A stretch of 64,000 bases of DNA, taken from the NCBI GenBank assembly GCA_025354865.1, contig JANXMB010000128.1, forward strand, positions 33,635-97,634, written 5' to 3'. Made by a program: the position numbers and the translations under genes. The stretch is from Acetobacteraceae bacterium. Lineage in GTDB: Bacteria > Pseudomonadota > Alphaproteobacteria > Acetobacterales > Acetobacteraceae. How positions within the stretch are numbered: the first letter of the stretch is position 1; each line of letters starts with the position of its first letter. Positions 8,717 through 16,221 of the stretch are shown in pieces. The notes beneath the pieces were generated by a model, which was not told where the DNA came from, made no database searches, and worked only from the letters and a program-made list of their open reading frames with translations.

Positions 8717-9769
8717 TCACGTTGCCAGAGTTGCTTGAATCGTCTGGGTAAAACCCGAGTTGCTCCGAAAAATGCGGGCGATACGTGCGATCTTGAATGG
8801 CCGATCGAAAACCGTATTGCTCCCGACCAGAGTGAAGTGCTGCCGTGCAGTCAATGTAAGGTCGGCGGGCATTTTGAAGTGGACGGATAAAGCGTCCCGG
8901 GCGATAGTTTTGGCGATTTTGGTTGCTAAGGTTCGGGCGGTCTTAGATTGAAGGTTGGGCTGTATAACCGCGTAGCGACGGGGCGATCGGGCCCCGGGGG
9001 GGCCGGTATAGCCATCCCCGTTCGACGCAAATGTCTCAGTCACGGCCTCTTGCTGCGCCGAATGCCAGCTCATAACCGTCAGATCGACACCATCGGATAG
9101 CGGCAATATGCGGTTCATTCTCAGGTCGATCAGGTCGTCATATGCGATCGACAGGATAGATTTCGAGGTATCCGCATTTGGTTGGAAACAGATCGTGTCG
9201 CCCGACATGTATAAATCGCAATCGGCAGTCTGCGCGAGCGTGACGAGCATATCCCAGTCTGTCGAGACTTGGGCGAATTGGGTCAGCGCCAAGGCGGTCG
9301 TGTCGCTTTCGTATGTGCGCCCGGCGTAAGGTCCGTCAGCGGCGAAGGTCGTCGTCAACCCGTGCGCCTCGGCAATATTAGCCGTGATTTCTCCAGGTGT
9401 TCGGTTTTGGAAATTGGAAAATGTCCTTGTGTCCAAGAGGGAAGCGGACAGGTCCCGCCCTTGCAGAACGACGAAGCCCGCAATCGGATGGATATGGACT
9501 GTGTCGCAATACCCCTCGATCAGATCGATAAATGGATCGACCGGACTGAGAGACGCCTGGATTCTGACGCGAACGCGCGATACCGACGCCCAATAGGACG
9601 CATCGTACTGGGTGATTTCCTTAAGCGATATCGCGATTGCAAATGTCGCCGCACCGAACGAAGCCGGATGTACAATTGCCGCGTTATAAGGAAATACACA
9701 GACCGTGTCGTCCAGCAGGGCCCTTATTTTGGGGAGCCGGATGGTCCCTGGGTCACTGCTGAACGACAA
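8717..9769 (-). CDS. Phage late control D-like tail hub protein
   Basis: 350 aa, close to the usual gpD length. The layout is D-like: a beta-rich N-terminal domain, 'HPIAGFVVLQGRDLSASLLDTRTF' (the G.D.S..L motif), 'TPGEITANIAEAHGLTT', and a C-terminal strand-rich domain. It forms the hub at the tube-baseplate junction onto which the V spike docks. The start overlaps the end of the LysM gene by 17 nt, which supports co-translation. Confidence 0.8.
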   Translation of the reverse strand: MSFSSDPGTIRLPKIRALLDDTVCVFPYNAAIVHPASFGAATFAIAISLKEITQYDASYWASVSRVRVRIQASLSPVDPFIDLIEGYCDTVHIHPIAGFVVLQGRDLSASLLDTRTFSNFQNRTPGEITANIAEAHGLTTTFAADGPYAGRTYESDTTALALTQFAQVSTDWDMLVTLAQTADCDLYMSGDTICFQPNADTSKSILSIAYDDLIDLRMNRILPLSDGVDLTVMSWHSAQQEAVTETFASNGDGYTGPPGARSPRRYAVIQPNLQSKTARTLATKIAKTIARDALSVHFKMPADLTLTARQHFTLVGSNTVFDRPFKIARIARIFRSNSGFTQTIQATLAT

Positions 9770-9944
9770 CGCCGCCTCCGGCCGTCCGGTCGACTGGCGG
9801 AAGGGCCAATGTCGTGATGCCTGAAACCATCGGATCGCTGAGGCGGTTCAACTGGGCGATGCGAATCCACTGCGTTGCGTCGCCCAGGTATTGTGCGGCG
9901 ATCTGAAATAAATTCCCCGACACAATTGTGATTCTCTCAGTCAT
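9753..9944 (-). CDS. LysM-like tail protein (GpX-like)
   Basis: 63 aa. The protein is essentially one LysM-like module: VSGNLFQIAAQYLGDATQWIRIAQLN followed by a turn and ITTLALPP. P2-type phages encode such a small tail protein (gpX) between U and D, which is the position here. The start ATG overlaps the stop of the upstream gene (TAATG), and its end overlaps the D-like gene. Confidence 0.8.
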   Translation of the reverse strand: MTERITIVSGNLFQIAAQYLGDATQWIRIAQLNRLSDPMVSGITTLALPPVDRTAGGGVVVQQ

Positions 9945-10681
9945 TATTGGACCCGTCCGGTCAGATATAGTTGTGCCTGGCCCAGGCAGTGTTGCGAGAG
10001 TGTAAGGGACTGCAAAGCCCCGGCCGCAGCCACGGCCACATGGAAGTCCTCCAGTGCCCGTGGCACGGAGGTAGAACTTCGTAACGCGACACGCGATATC
10101 GTAGCAGCCTGCCGTTCCTGTTCGGCCTGTATGGATGGCGTGAGCGTGTCCAGCATCGCGATCATCGCCTGCATCGCGCCCAGGCGGGCACCGATCGCCC
10201 CGGACGATATTGTCGGTCGAATGTCGGGGATGGGCACGGCCGGTTGAGGGGCGCTGTCATACATCAGGTTCAAGGACGCGATTGCATCGCCCGCCATCGA
10301 TAGTCCGGCTTGCAGAATGTCGTTGATCGGGTTCGATATCACCAAACAGGATAAGCGGTACGGTATCCACAGACGATTGCGGTATTCGGCCCGGAAATCT
10401 GATATTAATACGGAATATATCAAACTATCCCATGTCAGAATCAGCGGCAAACCGAGCGATCTCAGGCTGTCAAGTTCCTGTGCTCGCGCGGTTGCGTCGG
10501 GGCCGGATAGGAAACCCCCGAACGAGATCGTCGCGTCGTCGGGTCCCAGAGCGTCGGTTACGCGTCGACCCGACCCAAGATACCGGACAACTGCCCTTTG
10601 ACGCCCGCCGAATGTTATACTGGACGGTACCTCGAAGCTGCGGAACACGATCGGTCCAAGCGATAATACCACTTCTGACAT
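9944..10681 (-). CDS. GpU-like tail completion protein
   Basis: The open frame extends to 10741, but I place the start at ATG 10679-10681 (245 aa) because the region upstream overlaps the preceding gene. Neither start has a strong Shine-Dalgarno. The first ~125 residues match the GpU theme: 'VVLSLGPIVFRSFEVP', then 'YLGSGRRVTDALGPDDATISFGG', then 'LPLILTWDSLIYSVLISDF'. The C-terminal ~120 residues are an additional Ala-rich helical region not expected in gpU. GpU-type proteins cap the tail tube at the head end. Confidence 0.65.
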   Translation of the reverse strand: MSEVVLSLGPIVFRSFEVPSSITFGGRQRAVVRYLGSGRRVTDALGPDDATISFGGFLSGPDATARAQELDSLRSLGLPLILTWDSLIYSVLISDFRAEYRNRLWIPYRLSCLVISNPINDILQAGLSMAGDAIASLNLMYDSAPQPAVPIPDIRPTISSGAIGARLGAMQAMIAMLDTLTPSIQAEQERQAATISRVALRSSTSVPRALEDFHVAVAAAGALQSLTLSQHCLGQAQLYLTGRVQ

Positions 10682-10700
10682 TGCAGAAATATCCGATTTT

Positions 10701-11690
10701 CTAGAAAAGGGGTGGCTGACCGGGCCAGGCTGGAATCCCATGGTTCGTCACGAAATTCGCCGTGGTAGGAGCCTGCGTAAGAGCGTGTTCGATATGATCT
10801 AGCATCCATTGGCCCAATACTTGGCCGTCGAGATGCACCTCAGCCGTTTCTAGCTGGTCCGGAAACTGCGAATGCCCGACCGGGGATCCCTGCGAGGGGC
10901 GATCGGCCCAATCCACACTCCCAGAGCCCTTCGGGACGATAGCGGTGCGCGGTATATTCGCCGATTGCGGTGCCAAGGGGCGATAGGACTGCATGTAGTC
11001 AGCGGTCGGACCCGGCCGGTCGGCAGTCGGTGCTTGTCGCGACGCCAGTTGGTCGCGTGCGCTGGCAATCTTGGTTGGACTGTTCTGCGCCGCTGAAGCG
11101 GGCACCGGGCGACCCACCCGGCCATCGGCAACCCGGCGTTTCCGTCCACCGGTGCCCGGCATCAACGGCGATATCCGGGCCGGTTGCGTCGTAGGAACGG
11201 TCGCAGCAACGACTTGTCGTTCCGATGCAGAACGAACATTGGTAACGATCGGCGTCGTCGCAGGTGCGTCGGTCCTGAGGCTCGTGGCACCTGTCGTCCG
11301 TTCGATCGAGCGCATTACCCGCAATGGGATGGGGCGATAACTATCGATCGATCGCGCCAGCGGACCAGATAAGGTTCTCAACGGGCGGTCGGAATCGTTG
11401 CGCCTGCCGCGTTCCCGCGCGTGCAGCCATGCCGGCGCGGCGCCGCTGCCACCGCTGGGGGCCAATCGATAGGTGCCACCGGCCGACGCCGCTACGACGA
11501 CAGGTCGGTAGATTGCACGGTTGGGGCGCATGAGCGGTGCAACGCCCGGTAAACCGCTGCGGCGACCCGCCATCTCGCCCGGGATCCGTGCGATCGATAG
11601 CCGTGGGCGCTTCGCACCGACCCAAAAGATGGGATCGATCGGCCGCGCGACCGTTGTGCCTTTTGCAAGCATGGAGCCACCTGATTTCAT
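10701..11690 (-). CDS. Unrecognised Arg/Pro/Ala-rich protein in the tape-measure position
   Basis: 329 aa, directly downstream of the frameshifted chaperone (ATGA overlap). Tailed phages normally place the tape measure here, but the sequence does not look like one. It has no long amphipathic coiled-coil, no hydrophobic membrane-active stretch, and it is short. Most of residues 1-270 is low-complexity Arg/Pro/Ser/Ala/Thr and probably disordered. The last ~50 residues (EVHLDGQVLGQWMLDHIEHAL) contain a confident amphipathic helix. It may be a highly diverged short tape measure, a tube-lumen protein, or something specific to this phage family. I do not assign a function. Confidence 0.55.
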   Translation of the reverse strand: MKSGGSMLAKGTTVARPIDPIFWVGAKRPRLSIARIPGEMAGRRSGLPGVAPLMRPNRAIYRPVVVAASAGGTYRLAPSGGSGAAPAWLHARERGRRNDSDRPLRTLSGPLARSIDSYRPIPLRVMRSIERTTGATSLRTDAPATTPIVTNVRSASERQVVAATVPTTQPARISPLMPGTGGRKRRVADGRVGRPVPASAAQNSPTKIASARDQLASRQAPTADRPGPTADYMQSYRPLAPQSANIPRTAIVPKGSGSVDWADRPSQGSPVGHSQFPDQLETAEVHLDGQVLGQWMLDHIEHALTQAPTTANFVTNHGIPAWPGQPPLF

Positions 11691-12207
11691 TCGGACCCGG
11701 ACGCGTCATCCAGCCAGGTGCCGGAAGCCCAGTCGAATTGGCGACCGTCCAAAGTCCCGAACGCGACCACGAAGGCCTGTCGTTCGTCCGACGGTAACGA
11801 AAAAGCGACGTCGAACGGCACCCCGTTCCTGACCAAGTAAAGACAGTCGATCAGGCCGGGATGCCGAGCGAGTTTCCCACGTTGGTGTCCGCGTCGCGGT
11901 CGGCTTCGGCCAGTGTCTCGGCAACCGCGTCGAGCCCGCGATCCCCCAGACGACCGACGAGAATTTCGATCTGCTGTTCGGTGACCGGCATCGGCACCGG
12001 GATGCCATCGATCTCGATCACTGACGCGGCCAGCATGGCAACGCCGAGCCATGCTTGGTTTTCCGACAGCTCCGAGCCTGCGGCTTTCAACAGACGCAGC
12101 TTGTCCAACGCGTTGAGTTTCCGAACGCCCAGGCTGCGCCCGTCCTTGTCGACGGCCGACAGGCTTTCCTGCGCTGCAGCCAGAACGCGTGCGGTGGGGT
12201 TCATCAA
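11687..12207 (-). CDS. Tail assembly chaperone, predicted -1 frameshift fusion product
   Basis: This is the predicted long form of the tail chaperone. Translation from 12207 runs 112 codons in frame 0 to the slippery heptamer GGGAAAC, then shifts -1 and reads 61 codons to a TGA at 11687-11689, giving about 173 aa. The -1 extension reads like real protein (LARHPGLIDCLYLVRNGVP, then FDVAFSLPSDERQAFVVAFG). It has no convincing start of its own. The ORF-track entry 11687..12052 contains this segment after a nonsense-looking N-terminus. Its stop overlaps the ATG of the next gene. Lambda G/GT and P2 E/E+E' use the same device to make the tape-measure chaperones. Confidence 0.75.
11851..12207 (-). 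CDS. Tail assembly chaperone, short (unshifted) form
   Basis: 118 aa ending NVGNSLGIPA at a TGA. The protein is helical and acidic (KDGRSLGVRKLNALDKLRLLKAAG, then PVTEQQIEILVGRLGDRGLDA), like the short chaperones that follow tail tube genes in long-tailed phages. The start MM overlaps the stop of the tube gene. The position between tube and tape-measure slot is diagnostic for G/gpE-type proteins. These coat the tape measure during tail assembly and are absent from the finished virion. Confidence 0.75.
   Translation of the reverse strand: MMNPTARVLAAAQESLSAVDKDGRSLGVRKLNALDKLRLLKAAGSELSENQAWLGVAMLAASVIEIDGIPVPMPVTEQQIEILVGRLGDRGLDAVAETLAEADRDADTNVGNSLGIPA
11872..11878 (-). other. Programmed -1 ribosomal frameshift slippery site
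   Basis: On the coding (minus) strand the sequence is G_GGA_AAC, a canonical X_XXY_YYZ heptamer placed in the reading frame of the chaperone gene. It lies six codons before the frame-0 stop. A -1 slip re-pairs both tRNAs (GGG, AAA) and enters an open frame of 61 codons. GC-rich sequence lies just 3' (CGCTCGGCATCCCGGCC), and I could not define a stable stimulatory structure by eye. Confidence 0.75.
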
Positions 12208-12632
12208 ATTCTCCGCCGCGTTGCCGCGAAAAATTCGAGTTTTTGTTTCACGCTGGCATCGCCGCGCCAGGTGCCGGAATTCGCAAGGCGGAACGCGACG
12301 CCGTCGTACTGAAACGTCGATGTCGAGCCGTCGGGCTCTGCGATGTATTGATACATCGTGCCGGTCGTCGAACCGGCGCCGTTATAGTATTGTTGTTCGG
12401 TCGAGGCGATAAAATCGTCCACCGCCGAGTTTCCGCGATCGAGTTCGAACGTTCCCTCCCAGCCTTTGGGAAGCTCTGTGCCCATATGCGTCCCATCGAG
12501 CCGGCTGACCCTGACCGATTGTGTCAGTTGGCGGCTTTCGAAAGCTGTGACGTACGACAGGTCGATGCGTCCGGAAGGGACCATGACGACCAATTGGGTG
12601 TCGCGACCGACTGAGAATGTGGTGAATGACAC
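12204..12632 (-). CDS. Tail tube protein
   Basis: 142 aa, directly downstream of the sheath gene. Features fitting tube proteins are a beta-rich fold, 'SRLDGTHMGTELPKGWEGTFELDRGNSAVDDFIA' in the middle, and a closing strand 'ASVKQKLEFFAATRRR'. It would polymerise as stacked hexamers inside the sheath. The family assignment depends mainly on the strict sheath-tube-chaperone order. Confidence 0.8.
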   Translation of the reverse strand: MSFTTFSVGRDTQLVVMVPSGRIDLSYVTAFESRQLTQSVRVSRLDGTHMGTELPKGWEGTFELDRGNSAVDDFIASTEQQYYNGAGSTTGTMYQYIAEPDGSTSTFQYDGVAFRLANSGTWRGDASVKQKLEFFAATRRRI

Positions 12633-12645
12633 TTTCTAGCTCCCG

Positions 12646-14208
12646 TTAGGCTGGCTGACCGGAGGGCAGGGTCTGCGTCGAAACGCTGACGGTTTGCCCG
12701 CCTTCCAGGTTGATAAGGAAGATTTCGTTGATCGCTTGGTATTGGACCTGGATGTCCGCCTGGACATAACCCAGTCCTGTGCGGCTGGCTGGATTGTTTG
12801 ATGCATCGCAAACGACCCCGAACGGCAGCGCGCCGGTCACACTCCCCAGCATACCCTGGTTCAGCATATTTTGCAGAAACGACAGCAGCGTTGCTCGGAC
12901 CTGACGCAGCATGTTGGCATTAATCACCTGCCCGACATACAGACCCATCCCGGCAGCCAAGGTGGCGGCGATATAGTTGGTCAGTCGCGTGTAATTGTCG
13001 CCGTTGATCGTCGCGTTGGACGACGAATTCCGTCCACCGCGGACGCCCCAGAAACTCCCGGCCGGTTGCGGATTGCATACGACGTCGATGCCGGCCCGGA
13101 GCAATGCCGAAAGATCGGCGGCCGAATAGGACGTGTTCTGACCAGAGCCGGGAGCACCGAAGTTCTGGCTGCCCAAAACCCCATACAACGGCTTATTCAA
13201 ACTGGACTGCTCGGGAGAAAGATTGGCGAGCCGACCTACGACGAAGCCCTGCGGCGAAACCAGACGAATGGTGTTGTTCGTCTGATCCGACCACCAAAGC
13301 CAATCGCCGAACATCGTTTTCACGGCATAGGAGTCGATGCCCGCTGCATGCATCGTCGTAATGGCATTCTGGATCGTGTCGCCCGGCGGCCCCGTCAGCA
13401 CCATGTAGACGCCTTCCTGCAGCGCGAACGCGACCTGAGCGGACCAACTGGCGGGATCGGTCGCATCGGCGACCATCGCAATGCCGCAACCTTGACCTCG
13501 CAGGGCGTACAGACCGGTGCGGGTCGTCCCATCCTGTCCCAACAGTTGGGTTGCCCCGATGCCGGCGTGGCCGTCGGTTCCGGGTACTGCGTCACCGAGA
13601 GCGATCGAGAAACCAGTCGGCGTCACCGTGGCGCCACCGGCGTTGGCGGAAATCAGGCGGGACGGCCCGCGCTGCGGTCCTTGTCCGGTGTTGACCGCCG
13701 TCGCCAGATTCGCCCAGAACGACGCTCCGGTGCCCGCAATGTTGTCGTAAAGCTCCGGTCGAGCACCGGGGAGCGCGACGAGCAACTGCCAGGTGGCCGG
13801 CTTGGAACCCGGTTGCAAGGTCACGACGATACGGTTGCCGAGCGAGCCGGTATGGATCGCGGTAAACGTAACGGTCGTGCCCGGCGGGCCACCCACCGCA
13901 GCCGTATCCGTGCCGTCTGTTACTCGGACACATCGGAAGTCCTGCGCGCCTTGCTGCACCGCGATCGCAAGCGGTGTGCCCAAATCGTGCTGACGGGCGA
14001 CGATCGGCCCGAAACCGGTGGCGTAATCGGCCATTGTGGCAACGATCACCGGTTGGCCGACGGGCCCCCACGATGCGGTGCCGACGATACCGACAATATT
14101 GGTGGGAACGCCGTTCAGCACCAGATTTTGCGGCGGAACGACCTGGACATAGAGATCGGGAACGATAAGGGCCGTCGTGTTGATGGCACCCTGTTGAACA
14201 ACTGGCAT
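12646..14208 (-). CDS. Contractile tail sheath protein
   Basis: 520 aa. The N-terminal ~110 residues contain the sheath pattern 'GVPTNIVGIVGTASWGPVGQPVIVATMADYATGFG'. The C-terminal domain contains 'WGVRGGRNSSSNATINGDNYTRLTNYIAATLAAGMGLYVGQ', corresponding to the conserved 'R......w.yv.vRR...' core of sheath subunits. It ends in a strand suited to inter-subunit augmentation (INLEGGQTVSVSTQTL). The gene identifies the phage as a myovirus-type particle. A 447-aa plus-strand frame covering the whole gene is an antisense shadow. Confidence 0.9.
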   Translation of the reverse strand: MPVVQQGAINTTALIVPDLYVQVVPPQNLVLNGVPTNIVGIVGTASWGPVGQPVIVATMADYATGFGPIVARQHDLGTPLAIAVQQGAQDFRCVRVTDGTDTAAVGGPPGTTVTFTAIHTGSLGNRIVVTLQPGSKPATWQLLVALPGARPELYDNIAGTGASFWANLATAVNTGQGPQRGPSRLISANAGGATVTPTGFSIALGDAVPGTDGHAGIGATQLLGQDGTTRTGLYALRGQGCGIAMVADATDPASWSAQVAFALQEGVYMVLTGPPGDTIQNAITTMHAAGIDSYAVKTMFGDWLWWSDQTNNTIRLVSPQGFVVGRLANLSPEQSSLNKPLYGVLGSQNFGAPGSGQNTSYSAADLSALLRAGIDVVCNPQPAGSFWGVRGGRNSSSNATINGDNYTRLTNYIAATLAAGMGLYVGQVINANMLRQVRATLLSFLQNMLNQGMLGSVTGALPFGVVCDASNNPASRTGLGYVQADIQVQYQAINEIFLINLEGGQTVSVSTQTLPSGQPA

Positions 14209-14259
14209 GTTTGACTGCCTCGTGACTAAAAATTGCGTTGTGGCAATAGATGCCGAATT

Positions 14260-15069
14260 TCAGGCGCTGACGTCGATCGCGTTCAGTCGGAGATCGCCAA
14301 AGATCATCGAAGGCAGGGATGCCGAAACGATGGTTGGATATTCCACCGTGTAAATCAGGTCCCGGCGGTATAAAATCGCACTCTGCGATTGATCGAAGAT
14401 CGCGGTGTTTTTGTAGCAAAGCCGACCACGGCCGGTGTCGGGTAGTACGATGAAAGTCAGAGCCGCCAGCGCAAGGTCTACGGTTGCGGCAGCCGCGTCG
14501 CGCAGCGCCGGTGTCGGACACCAGAAGCTGATGCGCAGATCGTGGCTTTGGCGCCGAACCTCTCGCAAGGTCGGGCTATCGACAGCGGTGCGCACGACGA
14601 TATTGGCTGCACCGGGGATCGAGACAGTGTTGCCAACCAGGTGTACAATGCGCACCTGACGGATCATGCTGGCCAGATTGGCGGCGACGGCGTAGGGCGT
14701 ATCCCCTACCTCGGTGCGGTAAACAAACGTCCTGTTATCGATTTCGATACCCGCCAGTTGCCCGATATCGGCCGTGCCTGTGAAAGCGACCGTATTGCCC
14801 ACGACGGACCCCAACAAGGTTGGTGTCCCTGGGGTGCCGCGCCACTCCGAATTGTAGCGAGTCACCGCCTGACCCGGCGCACTGTCGGGAAATACGGTCG
14901 CATTGACCCGGCCTGCCCGGAGATCCGCATCGAGCGAAGCCGGTGCCGGCCACCCCCGATAGATCCGACAATCCGCACCCACGCTGCTCGGCTCTGCCAA
15001 TCCGCCAGGGTAAAGCGCAGCGGTCGCCAAATCGACCAGTGCGCTTTCGACATCCGCGAGATCGGCCAT
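14260..15069 (-). CDS. Head-tail/tail terminator protein (unrecognised family)
   Basis: The ORF track begins at 15513, but the ATG at 15067-15069 overlaps the upstream stop (ATGA) and gives a plausible 269-aa protein (MADLADVESALVDLATAALYPGG). The N-terminal 'DVESALVDLATAALYP' helix and 'YRGWPAPASLDADLRAG' resemble tail-terminator or minor tail proteins. The middle and end are beta-rich. Its position just before the sheath suggests a neck or tail-terminator role. No enzymatic motif is seen. Confidence 0.55.
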   Translation of the reverse strand: MADLADVESALVDLATAALYPGGLAEPSSVGADCRIYRGWPAPASLDADLRAGRVNATVFPDSAPGQAVTRYNSEWRGTPGTPTLLGSVVGNTVAFTGTADIGQLAGIEIDNRTFVYRTEVGDTPYAVAANLASMIRQVRIVHLVGNTVSIPGAANIVVRTAVDSPTLREVRRQSHDLRISFWCPTPALRDAAAATVDLALAALTFIVLPDTGRGRLCYKNTAIFDQSQSAILYRRDLIYTVEYPTIVSASLPSMIFGDLRLNAIDVSA

Positions 15070-15713
15070 CAGGTCGAGGCCTGTTTGACAACCAGGCGCC
15101 AGCCCATCTCGGTCAATTCCGATCCGACGACGACTGCCCTGCGCCCGAGATCGTCGGAGAACAGGTCGCCGGTCTGCAAGATGACGTCGGCCCAAGCGGG
15201 CATCAGCACCGTCCAGAAGGGAACGGAAACGTCGGTGGGCAAACCGGCCGTTGGATGGCCGGCGTCGTTCACACCCAGAACGCTGGCTGGCCAGTTTTCC
15301 ATCAAGATGTCGGTGTTGCCCAGGATCGATCCACCATATTCGTTCGCTCCCAATGCGCCGGGCGGAAGGGCCCGAGCGATGGTGACTCGCCGATTGGTCT
15401 GTACGCAAAGCGGTTCGGCGAGGCCTTGTTGGGTGGCGATGAACAATGTGCGGCCGGGCTGCAGAAGGTAATCGCCGCTTTGGGTATAGGATGCGTCGAA
15501 AATGCCATGCCATAGGGCGTCGCCATAAACATTCGCCGCAAGGACATTGCCGCGTCTGGGCATGAAACCGGCGTGCATGCGGAGAATGCGGTTAACAGGG
15601 TTCAGCGGCTCGAAGGGACTGCGAGGGCGGTAAAGGTCCGTCACTGCCCCCATCGTGCGCGCGGCGATATTCATGCCCCAGCGCAGCCGGTCCAGGAGTC
15701 TTGCCTGGTCCAT
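15069..15713 (-). CDS. Head-tail connector region protein
   Basis: I start at ATG 15711-15713, one base after the upstream stop, rather than at the 15896 start of the open frame. That gives 214 aa. The sequence begins MDQARLLDRLRWGMNIAARTMG and continues as a beta-rich protein with 'GDYLLQPGRTLFIATQQGLAEP'. I do not recognise the family with certainty. The location between a small connector protein and the tail terminator suggests head completion or joining. Confidence 0.55.
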   Translation of the reverse strand: MDQARLLDRLRWGMNIAARTMGAVTDLYRPRSPFEPLNPVNRILRMHAGFMPRRGNVLAANVYGDALWHGIFDASYTQSGDYLLQPGRTLFIATQQGLAEPLCVQTNRRVTIARALPPGALGANEYGGSILGNTDILMENWPASVLGVNDAGHPTAGLPTDVSVPFWTVLMPAWADVILQTGDLFSDDLGRRAVVVGSELTEMGWRLVVKQAST

Positions 15714-15714
15714 A

Positions 15715-16095
15715 TCACACGACCAGCCGCGTTGCTTTGGTGGGAAAGAACGGTCCGGGATGTACCCCGAGGAAGGCACAAAGCCGCCGGCGCCATTCGT
15801 CGAATAACGCAAGGCGATCCAGCGGTTCCGTACGGTTGCGGGTCCAGACGGCTGCCTGGTCGGTGTCCAGGCTATCCCCGGCACGCGGTACGGCAAGTTC
15901 CAAGTTCGTCAGCGCAGCCAAGTACCGGCGGGCGATCCCCAGTTCGGCGTCGACCAGAGTATTCATGCGATGCTCCAGCAGTCCGGATTGTTGATACAGA
16001 AGCCAGGCTTGGCCACCGGCGCCCCCGGCTGCCCGCGTGGGGTAGCCGCAATGGCGCCTGATGTCGGTTTTTTCGGGGTCCGAAAGGGGCGTCAT
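15715..16095 (-). CDS. Small head-tail connector protein
   Basis: 126 aa, mostly helical: SDPEKTDIRRHCGYP at the N-terminus and MNTLVDAELGIARRYLAALTNLE in the middle. The helical 'l.D.E..IARRYLA.L..LE' arrangement and the size fit phage connector (gp6/gp15-like) proteins that bind under the portal. The next gene begins immediately after the stop. Function is inferred from size and position. Confidence 0.55.
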   Translation of the reverse strand: MTPLSDPEKTDIRRHCGYPTRAAGGAGGQAWLLYQQSGLLEHRMNTLVDAELGIARRYLAALTNLELAVPRAGDSLDTDQAAVWTRNRTEPLDRLALFDEWRRRLCAFLGVHPGPFFPTKATRLVV

Positions 16096-16190
16096 TGCCT
16101 GCTTTACCTGTCGGGAGAACCAGAGAAGATCGCGGAAATCGTCCCGATAGGACGCGCGATCGGCTCCAAAAAATTAACGATATCGAAGGT

Positions 16191-16210
16191 GCCGGCCGCT
16201 GCCGGCCGGC
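16191..16210 (-). other. Hairpin downstream of the capsid gene
   Basis: A perfect 7-bp inverted repeat (GCCGGCC/GGCCGGC) with a 6-nt loop lies in the 126-nt gap after the capsid stop. On the minus strand a run of six T's follows, but about 18 nt away, so it is not a standard intrinsic terminator. It may be an attenuator or an mRNA-stabilising structure. Confidence 0.4.
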
Positions 16211-16221
16211 CCTAACGCCCG

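Noticed and set aside
12871-14214. 447-aa plus-strand ORF opposite the sheath gene
   Set aside because: It is antisense to a clear sheath gene, is Arg/Gly-rich and has no recognisable motif; a GC-driven shadow.
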